In this document: positions 1-8,198 of the stretch, piece after piece
How positions within the stretch are numbered: the stretch's first letter is position 1
How the letters are laid out: each line of letters begins with the position of its first letter
Assembly: GCA_011525665.1 (NCBI GenBank)
Contig: WYAU01000031.1
Span: forward strand, 28,125 to 92,124
DNA length: 64,000 nt
From: Candidatus Brocadia sp.
GTDB lineage: Bacteria > Planctomycetota > Brocadiia > Brocadiales > Brocadiaceae
Direction: 5' to 3'
The notes under the pieces: generated by a model
What the model saw: the letters and a program-made list of their open reading frames with translations, nothing else
Told to the model about the DNA's origin: nothing
The model's database searches: none
Program-made: the position numbers and the translations under genes

Positions 1-81
1 TGAAGCTCTAAATAAGGATACGTTCGGTAAATGAGGGAAACAAGACACAACATCTGGTTCTAACAAACCGGAGCTAAAAAA

Positions 82-135
82 TTTTAGATTTACGATTTCT
101 GATTTGAGATTTAAATCGCAAATCGTAAGTCTAAA
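82..135. repeat. AT-rich imperfect palindrome upstream of the U32 gene
   Basis: A long dyad is centred on ATTT/AAAT near position 112. Outer arms TTAGATTTACGATTT and AAATCGTAAGTCTAA pair with one mismatch, and inner arms GATTTGAGATTT and AAATCGCAAATC with another. It may be a dispersed intergenic repeat or a weak terminator for a gene left of the window. Confidence 0.55.
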
Positions 136-189
136 ATCGCAAATCACAATTTTTTCCACACTTGCTAAAATTTAACTCGTACTATATTC

Positions 190-3075
190 ATGCCCACTCC
201 TTATTCCCAAAACAGGAGACCTGAATTACTCTCCCCCGCCGGCAATATGGAATGCTTTTTTGCTGCCCTTGAAAATGGGGCTGATGCCGTTTATTTTGGC
301 TTAGAACATTTCAGCGCCCGTGCAGGGGCACAAAATTTTACCCTGGATGATACCAGCAAGGTCATTGCCTCTGCCCGCAAAAGGTCTGTTAAGGTGTATA
401 TCGCCTTGAATACACTGATCAAAACACATGAACTGGAACGGGTAGTTGACCTTCTTGTTGCACTGGAAGAACTACAACCCGATGCCCTGATCCTCCAGGA
501 TTTGGGGCTTCTCTATTTGATACGATCCCAATTTCCCCAATTTAGTCTCCACGCCAGCACTCAAATGACCATTCACAACCTTGCCGGGGCTAGACAACTG
601 GAAAAGATGGGATTTAAAAGGGTTGTTCTGGCCAGGGAGCTATCGGTCGATGAAATAAGGCATGTTTCCCAAAATACCTCAATAGAGACAGAGGCCTTTG
701 TCCACGGGGCATTGTGTTATTCCTATTCAGGGCTCTGTTTTTTTAGCAGCATGATCGGCGGACGGAGCGGAAACCGAGGGAGGTGTGCACAGCCATGCAG
801 GATGTATTATAAATCTCCATCGGGGGAAGGCTGTCTTTTTTCCATGAAAGACCTCCTCACCCTTTCCCGAATGAACGAATTAATGACAGCAGGTATCCAT
901 TCATTTAAGATTGAAGGACGTATGAAGTCGCCGGAATACGTGGCTGTCGTGACAAATACGTATCGCCAGGCAATTGATGGCAAGCTGCAAGACAGCGACG
1001 AGGCCATTAGCAGGATAAAGACCGTATTCAGCCGTGAGACAACACATGCGTACTTATTTCAGGATAGTGATCATCGCATTAAAAAAAGTACAAATACCAA
1101 GTCTGCTCAACATCGAGTGAAAGGCACCCTTCCTCGCGAAGGAGTGATACGAAAAGTTATTAATTTTACCTCCCCTTTATCCCCTCCTTCGCAAGGAGGG
1201 GATAAAGGGATGGTTATAAAATCCTCAGTGAGACCCTTGGACATTGAGGAATTGCCAAATTATGATGAGATTAAGGCAGCGGATATGATCAATCCATCCT
1301 ATCCTGCAAACATTGGTTTTTATGCCGGAGAGGTAATAAGGTCTGAAAAGGGATACGTTGTTATCAGGGCTGATGCCGATATTGGTGTGAGAGATTTATT
1401 ACAGGTGTTTGAAAATATTCGGGGAAAACCCACCTTGCTGCATGTTAAGAATATTAAGATAAATGGGAAAAGGGTATTTGGTGTCAAGGCAGGAGAAATT
1501 GCCGCTATTGATTCTGGACAGAAATTTAAGCCAGGCGCAAAGCTCTCTATAATTTCTTCCCAAAAGGTCAATGAATCATTTGCCTCAAAAATTCCAAAAA
1601 AACTTATGCCCTGTAAGGTACTTGTAGATGTAGAGGTCAAAATAAGCACCGATGGGGTATCTATAAGGGGAACGGTAAGGCGAATTTCATTTGCCAAAGA
1701 TTATCCAATGAAACTTGAGAAGGGAATGAACCGGGTAATTGGGGAAGAACAGATAAGGGATGTCTTTTCCCGCCTGGGTGAGACACCATTTGAGTTGTCA
1801 GGTATTTATACGGATATTTCCGAAAAATTATTTGTCCCATTAAGTGTATTAAACGATATTCGGAGGGATTATTTCCAAAACCTTTGGGAAGCATGGCAAA
1901 CGGAAAGGGAACGGCGGTCTCAAGAGATAAAGCAATGGACAAAAAAGAGATGTTTGGATAATAACCTAACGCAGCACAGCCTCGACCAAAAGACCACCCC
2001 TTTTTCCCCTCCTTCGCAGGGCAGGGACTCCATCGTAAGCGCTTATTCTAACGATAAAGGGGTGGTAAAAAACCTCCTAAAAAAGAAGTTTTTACCTGGT
2101 GATACAATAGACTGGAATGGGGGTTTTGGGGATGATATTTTTCATGACAGCATTCGGCTTTCCCTGAAGGTAGATAAATTATATTATTTGAACCATATTC
2201 CCTTAGAAAAGGTTTATAAAATCTATATTGTATTATCAAACGAAATCCTCACGGTTCCTGGGCCAACAAAAAAGACTGAAACGAGTCCCCTTCTCTCTCC
2301 CCCTTACGAAGGGGGAGACAATGAGGGGGTGAAAAATCTATCCTCGGATGAGATCACCACAAACTCAATGAGAGAAAATAACGTCATGCATACCTTGTCA
2401 AAATTTAGAGACAAGGTTGTTTTCTCATTGCCAACTATTATGCGTGATATGGGAGATAATTTTGGAACGTATGACTATTTTAAAAAGGCCGTGCAGGCAC
2501 TGATAGCTCAAAATTTTCAAAAATTCCAGATTTCCAATCCGGGTGCCCTGGATTTATTTGAGGGAGAAGACGTGCAGTTGTATGCCGACTATCCCCTGTA
2601 TTGCCTGAATCCGCTTTCTGCAATGAAGTTGAGGGAATTGGGATTTACCAGATATACCCTTTCCCCGGAAGATGGCGAAGAAAATCTGCAGACGCTGTTT
2701 TCTGCAGATGCAGATCTGATCATTTATCAAGATGTCCCGCTCTTTACGTCAGAAACCTGTGTATGGGCCAATATAAAAGGATCATGCCCTGGAACAAGCC
2801 GGTGCGGTTTCAAGGAGGTAACCATAGAAAATGAACACCGTGACCGGTTTACAGCCATAAATGAGCGGTGTAAGACGATCGTCATTGGCGGACGACCATT
2901 CTCCATTACCCATCTTATCCCAAAACTCCTCGATGCCGGGCAGGGGGTTTTCAGGATTGATCTGTGTTACCGGGATTACACGCCTGAAATGATAGAGGAC
3001 ATATTCCGGAGTTTTCAAAAGAAGGGCAAGGTTAAAGATTCAATGATAGGAAATTTTGAGAGGGGGTTATTATAA
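190..3075 (+). CDS. U32 family peptidase (RlhA/YhbU-type) with three in-frame repeat insertions
   Basis: Peptidase U32 family protein. Characterised relatives (RlhA, TrhP) act with Fe-S or prephenate chemistry in rRNA/tRNA hydroxylation; others are annotated as collagenase-like. The start MPTPYSQNRRPELLSPAGN leads into the family N-terminus. The U32 signature EAFVHGALCYSYSGLCFFS lies at about residues 168-186, followed by a Cys-bearing RGRCAQPCRMYY stretch. A DUF3656-like middle and a C-terminal part with CVWANIKGSCPGTSRCGF follow. At 961 aa it is longer than RlhA (about 650). Part of the excess is three low-complexity Ser/Pro/Gly-rich segments at about residues 327-341, 602-626 and 702-710, which are translations of palindromic repeats also seen between genes. 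The ATG has no clear Shine-Dalgarno. Family assignment is firm; substrate is unknown. Confidence 0.88.
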   Translation: MPTPYSQNRRPELLSPAGNMECFFAALENGADAVYFGLEHFSARAGAQNFTLDDTSKVIASARKRSVKVYIALNTLIKTHELERVVDLLVALEELQPDALILQDLGLLYLIRSQFPQFSLHASTQMTIHNLAGARQLEKMGFKRVVLARELSVDEIRHVSQNTSIETEAFVHGALCYSYSGLCFFSSMIGGRSGNRGRCAQPCRMYYKSPSGEGCLFSMKDLLTLSRMNELMTAGIHSFKIEGRMKSPEYVAVVTNTYRQAIDGKLQDSDEAISRIKTVFSRETTHAYLFQDSDHRIKKSTNTKSAQHRVKGTLPREGVIRKVINFTSPLSPPSQGGDKGMVIKSSVRPLDIEELPNYDEIKAADMINPSYPANIGFYAGEVIRSEKGYVVIRADADIGVRDLLQVFENIRGKPTLLHVKNIKINGKRVFGVKAGEIAAIDSGQKFKPGAKLSIISSQKVNESFASKIPKKLMPCKVLVDVEVKISTDGVSIRGTVRRISFAKDYPMKLEKGMNRVIGEEQIRDVFSRLGETPFELSGIYTDISEKLFVPLSVLNDIRRDYFQNLWEAWQTERERRSQEIKQWTKKRCLDNNLTQHSLDQKTTPFSPPSQGRDSIVSAYSNDKGVVKNLLKKKFLPGDTIDWNGGFGDDIFHDSIRLSLKVDKLYYLNHIPLEKVYKIYIVLSNEILTVPGPTKKTETSPLLSPPYEGGDNEGVKNLSSDEITTNSMRENNVMHTLSKFRDKVVFSLPTIMRDMGDNFGTYDYFKKAVQALIAQNFQKFQISNPGALDLFEGEDVQLYADYPLYCLNPLSAMKLRELGFTRYTLSPEDGEENLQTLFSADADLIIYQDVPLFTSETCVWANIKGSCPGTSRCGFKEVTIENEHRDRFTAINERCKTIVIGGRPFSITHLIPKLLDAGQGVFRIDLCYRDYTPEMIEDIFRSFQKKGKVKDSMIGNFERGLL
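1173..1209. repeat. Palindromic repeat inside the U32 gene, copy 1
   Basis: Perfect 17-bp arms (1173-1189 and 1193-1209) flank a CGC loop. The core CCCCTCCTT-CGC-AAGGAGGGG matches the intergenic dyad near 31182. It is translated in frame as SPLSPPSQGGDKG. Confidence 0.85.
1994..2065. repeat. Palindromic repeat inside the U32 gene, copy 2
   Basis: Outer arms CCACCCCTT (1994-2002) and AAGGGGTGG (2057-2065) enclose a partly degraded CCCCTCCTTCGC core and CATCGTAAGCG/TTCTAACGATA stretches. The 72-nt length keeps the frame open. Confidence 0.75.
2296..2318. repeat. Palindromic repeat inside the U32 gene, copy 3
   Basis: Ten-bp perfect arms TCTCCCCCTT and AAGGGGGAGA flank an ACG loop. It belongs to the same C-rich/G-rich family as the intergenic dyads and is translated in frame as LSPPYEGGD. 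Confidence 0.75.
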
Positions 3076-3145
3076 CATACATTACATTGACGAAATAACC
3101 ATTGGCATTTCATCACCAAACGCATTTTGTAAATTCCTTTTCTTA

Positions 3146-3174
3146 TTGACATTGTTTTGGCAATTACTTAAATA
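3146..3174 (+). promoter_or_regulatory. Predicted sigma70-type promoter of the toxin-antitoxin operon
   Basis: TTGACA at 3146-3151 and TAAATA at 3169-3174 are separated by 17 nt, about 65 nt before the antitoxin ATG. The ATG is preceded by AGGAGA at good spacing. Confidence 0.5.
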
Positions 3175-3239
3175 TATCGGTAAATAATGTACAAACTTTA
3201 TCTTGGATAAAAACTCAGAACTATACCTAGGAGAATAAA

Positions 3240-3458
3240 ATGGAAATTACTTTACTATTAGAAAAAATGTCTATTGAAGAAAAGATCCGAGCTATGGAAA
3301 CTATTTGGGATGATTTGTGTAGAAAAGCGGATAGTATATCGTCTCCCTCGTGGCATAAAAAAGTTTTGAATGAAAGAGGTGAAAGAATAAAAAAAGGAGA
3401 AGAAGAATTTGTTGATTGGAGCAGTGCTAAAAAAAACATAAGAAATAAGATTTCATGA
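3240..3458 (+). CDS. Antitoxin, addiction-module component family
   Basis: A 72-aa protein resembling the addiction-module component family (TIGR02574/PF09720). It has an N-terminal helix with EKIRAMETIWDDL, then a W-H-K segment and a charged C-terminus (RRIKKGEEEFVDW-like). These antitoxins bind and neutralise a ParE/RelE-type toxin and autoregulate the operon. AGGAGA lies just upstream, and the gene overlaps the toxin start by 4 nt (ATGA), which indicates translational coupling. Both genes look intact. Confidence 0.85.
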   Translation: MEITLLLEKMSIEEKIRAMETIWDDLCRKADSISSPSWHKKVLNERGERIKKGEEEFVDWSSAKKNIRNKIS

Positions 3459-3748
3459 AAATCAAAATACTTTCTTCAGCGATTCAAGATTTAATAGATG
3501 GTTATTGGTTTTACGAGAAACAGGCTGAAGGACTTGGTTCATATTTTTTGGACTCCCTTTTTTCGGATATAGATTCATTGATTATCAGTGCTGGCATCCA
3601 TCCCTTATATTTCGGCAAATACCATCGTATGCTATCAAAACGATTTCCATTTGCTGTTTATTATCGTGTTGAGAATAAAACAGCACATGTATATGGAGTT
3701 CTTGATTGTCGCAGAAGTCCTGCATGGATAAAAAAGAAACTGGAATAA
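3455..3748 (+). CDS. ParE/RelE-superfamily toxin
   Basis: A 97-aa toxin partner of the preceding antitoxin. It shows the RelE/ParE fold pattern: N-terminal beta strand, a helix with DLIDGYWFYEKQAEGLG, the loop HPLYFGKYHRMLSKRFPFAVYYRV, and a C-terminal strand ending VLDCRRSPAWIKK. The RFPFAVYYRV and DCRR..W motifs are typical of the ParE branch that pairs with TIGR02574 antitoxins. The target (gyrase or ribosome-bound mRNA) cannot be told from sequence. It sits at the edge of an accessory island. Confidence 0.87.
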   Translation: MKIKILSSAIQDLIDGYWFYEKQAEGLGSYFLDSLFSDIDSLIISAGIHPLYFGKYHRMLSKRFPFAVYYRVENKTAHVYGVLDCRRSPAWIKKKLE

Positions 3749-4144
3749 AAAATAACAAGTCACTCTACCTGACCGCTATTCCATTTTAAATTTGGAGATT
3801 CGAATCATTATGAATCTGCTCCGGAAAATCTATTATTTCTTGAGGAACTCCAAACAAGAATAGAAAAAAGGAAAATGACATACATCCTGCGTTTTCTTCT
3901 CAATCAGATTATCGTATTTTGGGCTCTTCTATAGTGCGCGTGATCCCCGTACCATGAGAATGCAATTGCAAAATCGAGACGAACCAAAGAGTCCGTAATG
4001 TTAGGTTGGGGAACGAAACCCAACTTTTCTGTAAATCTATGGTTAGTGTTGGGTTTTCGCTTACACTTAACCCAACCTTAACTAATAACCGTAAAATAAG
4101 ATGGCTATTAGTAAGGCTAATTCGTGTTATGCCTAATCCTAAAT
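3749..4144. other. Gene-free stretch with REP-like dyads
   Basis: No intact gene is seen. A short open stretch at about 3785-3933 (+) encodes GDSNHYESAPENLLFLEEL, which looks coding-like but lacks a start and has no recognised family. It may be a gene relic. The rest is the repeat annotated at 4000-4080. Confidence 0.4.
4000..4080. repeat. REP-like GTTGGGTTTCG repeat pair
   Basis: Two oppositely oriented copies of the motif seen on the minus strand as GTTGGGTTTCGTTCCCCAAC and on the plus strand as GTTGGGTTTTCGC. Each can fold (AGGTTGGGG/AACCCAAC). I recall this motif as a dispersed repeat in many bacterial genomes. Confidence 0.6.
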
Positions 4145-5104
4145 ATGTTAGAAATTGAACGCGACGATGGTGACATTCTTTCAATTACACTGAACGGAGA
4201 ACCACTCCATTCAGGTGATGGTGAAATTTGGTTCCTACCCAAAGGTTTAGTCAAGGATATTGAGGTAAACGATTTTCCGGACAATGCCGTTTTTGAAGTC
4301 TGTAATCGTATCGATGATTCCATGATTGTCCTCGACACAATTCCCTTTCGTATCCAAAAAATTGGCGATAAAAAAGTTCGTATCGATTTTGATAACTCTG
4401 GAACTCGAAAATACTGGGATGGAACAATTGGTTTTAAGCCGTATATGGAAGCCAAAAAAGCAATAGTTGAAGAACGTGCCAATGAAGTCGGCGATGTTTC
4501 GCTTGTCAATTATGAAGATGATGGTGCTTGGATTCATTTGTCATACTCAGCCGAAGTTGAGGCGGAGAAGGTTGATTTAGCAATTCAGCTTGCTGAACAA
4601 ATCGTTACAGAAATAGAAGGTGCTGCTGAGATGCGTCTGGGTTCAGAACTTTGGGCACCAAAAACTACTGACAACGAGAAGGAATTTACTTTAAGAACAG
4701 TACTTCCCATCTTGAGAAAACTCGGATTCCAAAATGTAAAATATAATCATGGTAAACGAGAATATGGCCGTGATGTTTTATTTTCTCGGATTACAGAGTT
4801 TTATGAATTTGAGCACTGGGCGGCACAAGTAAAGTTTGTTGACATTTCTGGTGGCGTGGATAGTGAAATCGATGAAATATTAGGTCAAATCGACGATGCA
4901 TTCAAGATGCCATTTTATGATTTATATACCAAACAGAAGCAACGCATTTCAAAGCTTGCAATAATTGTCTCTGGAAAATTTACTGAGAATGCAATTGAAA
5001 AAATATGCGAGAAAATCGAAAGCCATGCTGTACGTAACAACTTGACTTTCATTGATGGTGAGAAACTACAAACACTTGCAGAACATTTTGGAAGCAAGGC
5101 ATAA
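4145..5104 (+). CDS. Mrr-like restriction endonuclease-fold protein
   Basis: About 319 aa from the ATG at 4145; a GTG at 4124 would add seven residues, and neither start has a clear Shine-Dalgarno. The C-terminal third shows a PD-(D/E)XK pattern of the Mrr type: a helix ending VLPILRKLGFQNVKYNHGKREYGRD, then DVLFSR and EHWAAQVKF, giving the D...QxK active-site arrangement. The N-terminal 170 residues are beta-rich and unfamiliar; they could recognise a substrate. Mrr-family enzymes cut foreign or modified DNA, but no methyltransferase is adjacent. The likely role is standalone defence or a cassette-borne nuclease. GTTATGCC before the gene and GGCATAAC at its end form an inverted pair. Confidence 0.6.
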   Translation: MLEIERDDGDILSITLNGEPLHSGDGEIWFLPKGLVKDIEVNDFPDNAVFEVCNRIDDSMIVLDTIPFRIQKIGDKKVRIDFDNSGTRKYWDGTIGFKPYMEAKKAIVEERANEVGDVSLVNYEDDGAWIHLSYSAEVEAEKVDLAIQLAEQIVTEIEGAAEMRLGSELWAPKTTDNEKEFTLRTVLPILRKLGFQNVKYNHGKREYGRDVLFSRITEFYEFEHWAAQVKFVDISGGVDSEIDEILGQIDDAFKMPFYDLYTKQKQRISKLAIIVSGKFTENAIEKICEKIESHAVRNNLTFIDGEKLQTLAEHFGSKA

Positions 5105-5447
5105 CATTTTTTTGCAGCTGATAGCGGGACTTTTGTGCGAATTCAGCCACATAACGGTAGGCACCGCCTACCAAAAATTGAGCAATCGGGGTGGGTTCTG
5201 CATGAAGAATTGGATCGAAATGGTTTTGGCAATTAATCGGTAATTGGGGTGGTGCGTGTACGACATTCTGCGATAAATATTCGGATGTCTGCCGCTTTGG
5301 AACCGTGGGATTGATTATGGCGGGCAATGCCCTGCCCTACCTGACTTTAAAAAGCAATGGAGTTCTCCGATTGCAAGGATGTGATAATTACAAATGTTAG
5401 TGGCATAACGTGATGTTAGCCTCAACGAAGCAGAAAGAAGGATACCG
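5105..5447. other. Gene-free stretch with a short perfect dyad
   Basis: No gene is supported. A perfect dyad GGTAGGC-ACC-GCCTACC lies at 5156-5172 and is followed by AAAAATTG. A second GGCATAAC occurs at 5402-5409, close to GTTAGCC at about 5414. These could be recombination-site or repeat fragments. Confidence 0.4.
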
Positions 5448-6122
5448 ATGTTCAGTATTTTCAAAGGATGGTTGGGAGAGAAAGCTACGCAGTTCGGCAT
5501 GTGGCTGAAACTCGATGCCAAGACCTACAAGCGCTTTCACAATCTCATCGTGAGCACCCGAAATGGAACGACACAGATTGATCATGTCCTGCTGTCGCGG
5601 TTTGGAATATTCGTGATTGAAACAAAGAATTACAACGGATGGATCTTTGGTAGTGAAAATCAAAAGTCCTGGAGTCAAGTTTTGTATGGGACAAAGCATG
5701 CATTTCAAAATCCACTGCATCAGAACTATAGACACACTAAGGCCTTAGCCGAACATCTAAAGGTTGACCCCCGTCAGGTTCACTCGGTTGTGTTCTTCAT
5801 TGGTGATGCGGAGCTAAAAACTAATCTGCCCACCAATGTCATGACGTCGGGACTCTCTGATTACATCAAGCAATTTGATCGTGTGGTCTTTTCGGATGTT
5901 GAACTGACCCGACTTGAACAGCAACTGTCAAAACTCCACAGTGCTTCATTGTCAACAAAAGAGCACGTCTCTAATCTCAAAGAGAGGTATTCGAGCAATA
6001 CGACATGTCCAAAGTGTGGTAGTCCACTCGTTAAGAGAATAGCAAAGCGAGGACCACAAGCAGGAGACGGGTTTCTGGGTTGTTCCGGCTTTCCAAACTG
6101 CAAGTACATCAAGAAAAAATAG
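5448..6122 (+). CDS. NERD-domain protein with C-terminal topoisomerase-type zinc ribbon
   Basis: A 224-aa protein. The NERD (nuclease-related) domain spans about residues 8-125, with GEKATQFGMWLKL, NGTTQIDHVLLSRFGIFVIETKNYNGWIFG (conserved D, E-x-K) and W..V.YGTKHAFQNPLHQNYRH. A single C4 zinc ribbon of the topoisomerase I type ends the protein: CPKCGSPLVKR ... FLGCSGFPNCKY. NERD proteins are predicted DNA-processing nucleases often found in mobile or defence regions; substrate is unknown. AGAAGGATACC precedes the ATG. Its position next to an Mrr-like gene and mobile remnants supports an accessory origin. Confidence 0.85.
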   Translation: MFSIFKGWLGEKATQFGMWLKLDAKTYKRFHNLIVSTRNGTTQIDHVLLSRFGIFVIETKNYNGWIFGSENQKSWSQVLYGTKHAFQNPLHQNYRHTKALAEHLKVDPRQVHSVVFFIGDAELKTNLPTNVMTSGLSDYIKQFDRVVFSDVELTRLEQQLSKLHSASLSTKEHVSNLKERYSSNTTCPKCGSPLVKRIAKRGPQAGDGFLGCSGFPNCKYIKKK

Positions 6123-6149
6123 AAGTGACTAATTAAGGCATGCAGGCAA

Positions 6150-6870
6150 ATGGTTCGGCCACGCGGCTTTGCCTTCGCAAATCAAGTGAAAAAGGCGGAA
6201 TATCGGAATATTAGCGAAAAGAAGCCTGTTGTAAAAATAGCAAATAATGGTATCTCAGAAGGCAAAAGAAACACCACCCTTTTTAAACTGGCTTGCAGTT
6301 TTCGGGCAAAAGGGTTAAGTCCTGATGCCACATTGAAGGCATTGGAAATAGAAAATCCTAAAAAGTGTAGTCCTCCTTTAAGCAATCACGAAATCCAACA
6401 AATTGTTTACTCAGCATACAATTACGGAAATGAAACTATTGTTGAGATACGCATTAATGCAACGGATTTGGGGAATGCCCGACGACTTGTAAATTTATAT
6501 AGGGGAAATATCCATTATTGTTTTGCATGGAAGAAATGGCTTGTTTGGGGCGGTAAGTCCTGGCATATCGACAACAACGGTCAGATTCTACGGCTTGCAA
6601 AAGAGGGGCTTCGTTTGTTACTGACCAAGGCCGGAGGGAAGAGATTGCAAAGTGGGCAATAAAATCCGAGGAAGAAAAGAGATTAAAACCAATGGTATTG
6701 TAGGCGCAAAGCGAGGAATGCGTACCTATTTCACCCGACCAGTTAGATACAAACCCTTTCCTACTTAATTGCCTTAACGGGATGGTCATCCTGAAGACAG
6801 GTCAATTAAAATCATACGGTCCGAAAGACTCCATCACTAAGATAATACCTGTATTATCTGATTGTGCGCA
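6150..6870 (+). pseudogene. Degraded P4-type primase-helicase fragment
   Basis: The first open part (to 6662) has a PriCT-1-type segment (KRNTTLFKLACSFRAKGLS...LSNHEIQQIVYSAY) and a D5/P4-primase N-terminal segment (YRGNIHYCFAWKKWLVWGGKSW). Shifted frames then continue the family: KWAIKSEEEKRLKPM, ISPDQLDTNPFLLNCLNG and LKTGQLKSYGPKDSITK. At least two frameshifts are needed, and the Walker helicase part is missing. It is the relic of a prophage or integrative element. Confidence 0.75.
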
Positions 6871-6944
6871 AACAGCCGATTTTGAGACATTCCTAAAGAC
6901 ATTCATTTGCAAGCTTGCAAGGCGACATCGGGAGGGGTGCTATC

Positions 6945-7046
6945 GTGACACAAGACATCTTGGGTCATAGCAAGGTCGACATGACTAAACACCATAATTT
7001 GTATGTTGTTAATGGTCAAAGATTTATGGAATTTCCCAAAGTATGA
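6945..7046 (+). pseudogene. C-terminal remnant of a tyrosine recombinase/integrase
   Basis: A 33-residue stretch reads DILGHSKVDMTKHHNLYVV. It corresponds to the LGH...T..Y end of phage-type tyrosine integrases; the catalytic Tyr position reads as N-L-Y. The rest of the gene is absent. It supports a decayed integrative element here. Confidence 0.65.
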
Positions 7047-7055
7047 GTCAATTAT

Positions 7056-7676
7056 TTATTTAAAGCCAATCTCTGTTGTAGAATCAATACCACGATTGGC
7101 CAAGGCATCAGCAATGACATTTTCCTCTCTGCGCACATGCTGAATCTTCCATGCGGGTATTTTGCTCAGGAGTTTCATAAGATGATTGTAGAGTGGCAGA
7201 ATGTTTGGACTTTTTACCCGGTATTCGCCGTTGATCTGGCGAACCAGGAGTTCACTGTCAGTTTTAAAGATTACTTTTTTGGCATGATAGGCAATTGACT
7301 TCTGGGCTGCAAGTATCATCGCCTGATATTCGGCAACGTTATTTGTAGATTCTCCGATAAAACTGCACACATCCTCAATAAGATGATAATCCTTGTCGAA
7401 AATGGCTACACCAATGCCCGCCTTACCCGGATTTCCCCTTGACGCCCCATCGGTATGAATGATAAATTCCTGTAACCCTTTCGGTCTGTGTTGCGACACA
7501 TCGTGATGCGGGAGGCAGCTATCGGCCCCGTCTTTCCCTCTTTCAGTTTCTAAGATTTCTTTAAAAAGCGCATGGATCATTTCTTTGGTAACTGAAGGAT
7601 TTTCCCTCGTCAATCCTTCTATATCGAGATACTTTGTTATTAGTGCCACCAATTCCTGCGAAGATATATTTTTCAT
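7056..7676 (-). CDS. RNase HI-family protein with N-terminal extension
   Basis: A 206-aa protein. Residues about 70-200 form a class-1 RNase H fold: HTDGASRGNPGKAGIGV (first catalytic Asp), ESTNNVAEYQAMILA (Glu), FKTDSELLVRQING (Asp), and HVRREENVIADALAN (Asp). All four metal-binding acids are visible. The fold cleaves RNA in RNA-DNA hybrids. The N-terminal 65 residues are helical and not the usual hybrid-binding domain. This is the archaeal/Gram-positive-like bacterial branch (relatives of YpdQ, Rv2228c-type) rather than E. coli RnhA. The gene is convergent with the decayed element and looks intact. Confidence 0.88.
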   Translation of the reverse strand: MKNISSQELVALITKYLDIEGLTRENPSVTKEMIHALFKEILETERGKDGADSCLPHHDVSQHRPKGLQEFIIHTDGASRGNPGKAGIGVAIFDKDYHLIEDVCSFIGESTNNVAEYQAMILAAQKSIAYHAKKVIFKTDSELLVRQINGEYRVKSPNILPLYNHLMKLLSKIPAWKIQHVRREENVIADALANRGIDSTTEIGFK

Positions 7677-8198
7677 ACAAAAACCCTCTGAGTGGAATTT
7701 TTAAAATTTATGATGTATTCTAAAAACCTGCTCAGTGAATAGCAAATATTTTAAACTGCCCATCCCTTGCGCTGGAAACAATTGGTTTTTTTCTTGAAAC
7801 ACGACACGTTTCAACGTAGCATGAATGATTATCACTATTTTGGTAACAGCCATCTTCACCCCAAACGCCGCAGACTTCACAGAAGTAATAATATTCTGAA
7901 ATTACGTGATCTTCGGGGTATAGTGATTCAGGGTACTCTTACTGGTGATAAAGCTTATTCCTCACCCGAAAGATCGTTACAGGAGAATTTTTAAAATAAA
8001 AATGTTAAGCTGACACAAAAAGCAATCCTGAAGGGTGCCTTATAGTGTAAAATCTGATTGGCGCTACGATTAAAATCTGCTATTCAGTGCCATCAGCAGG
8101 GATAAAGCCTTGCCCTGCGTCACTGTGTTTTTTGCGTTTAACTATCTGTATTGAGAATTTTCATAAAACCTCACGAACAACATAAACAAATCAATTCC
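7677..8198. other. Gene-free stretch with a possible transposase trace
   Basis: A 75-codon open frame (7767-7994, +) ends GTLTGDKAYSSPERSLQEN. GDKAY with following acidic residues resembles the region near a catalytic Asp in DDE transposases (IS982/IS4-like), but the rest does not match a family I know. I see no start signal and treat it as a possible relic. Confidence 0.25.
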
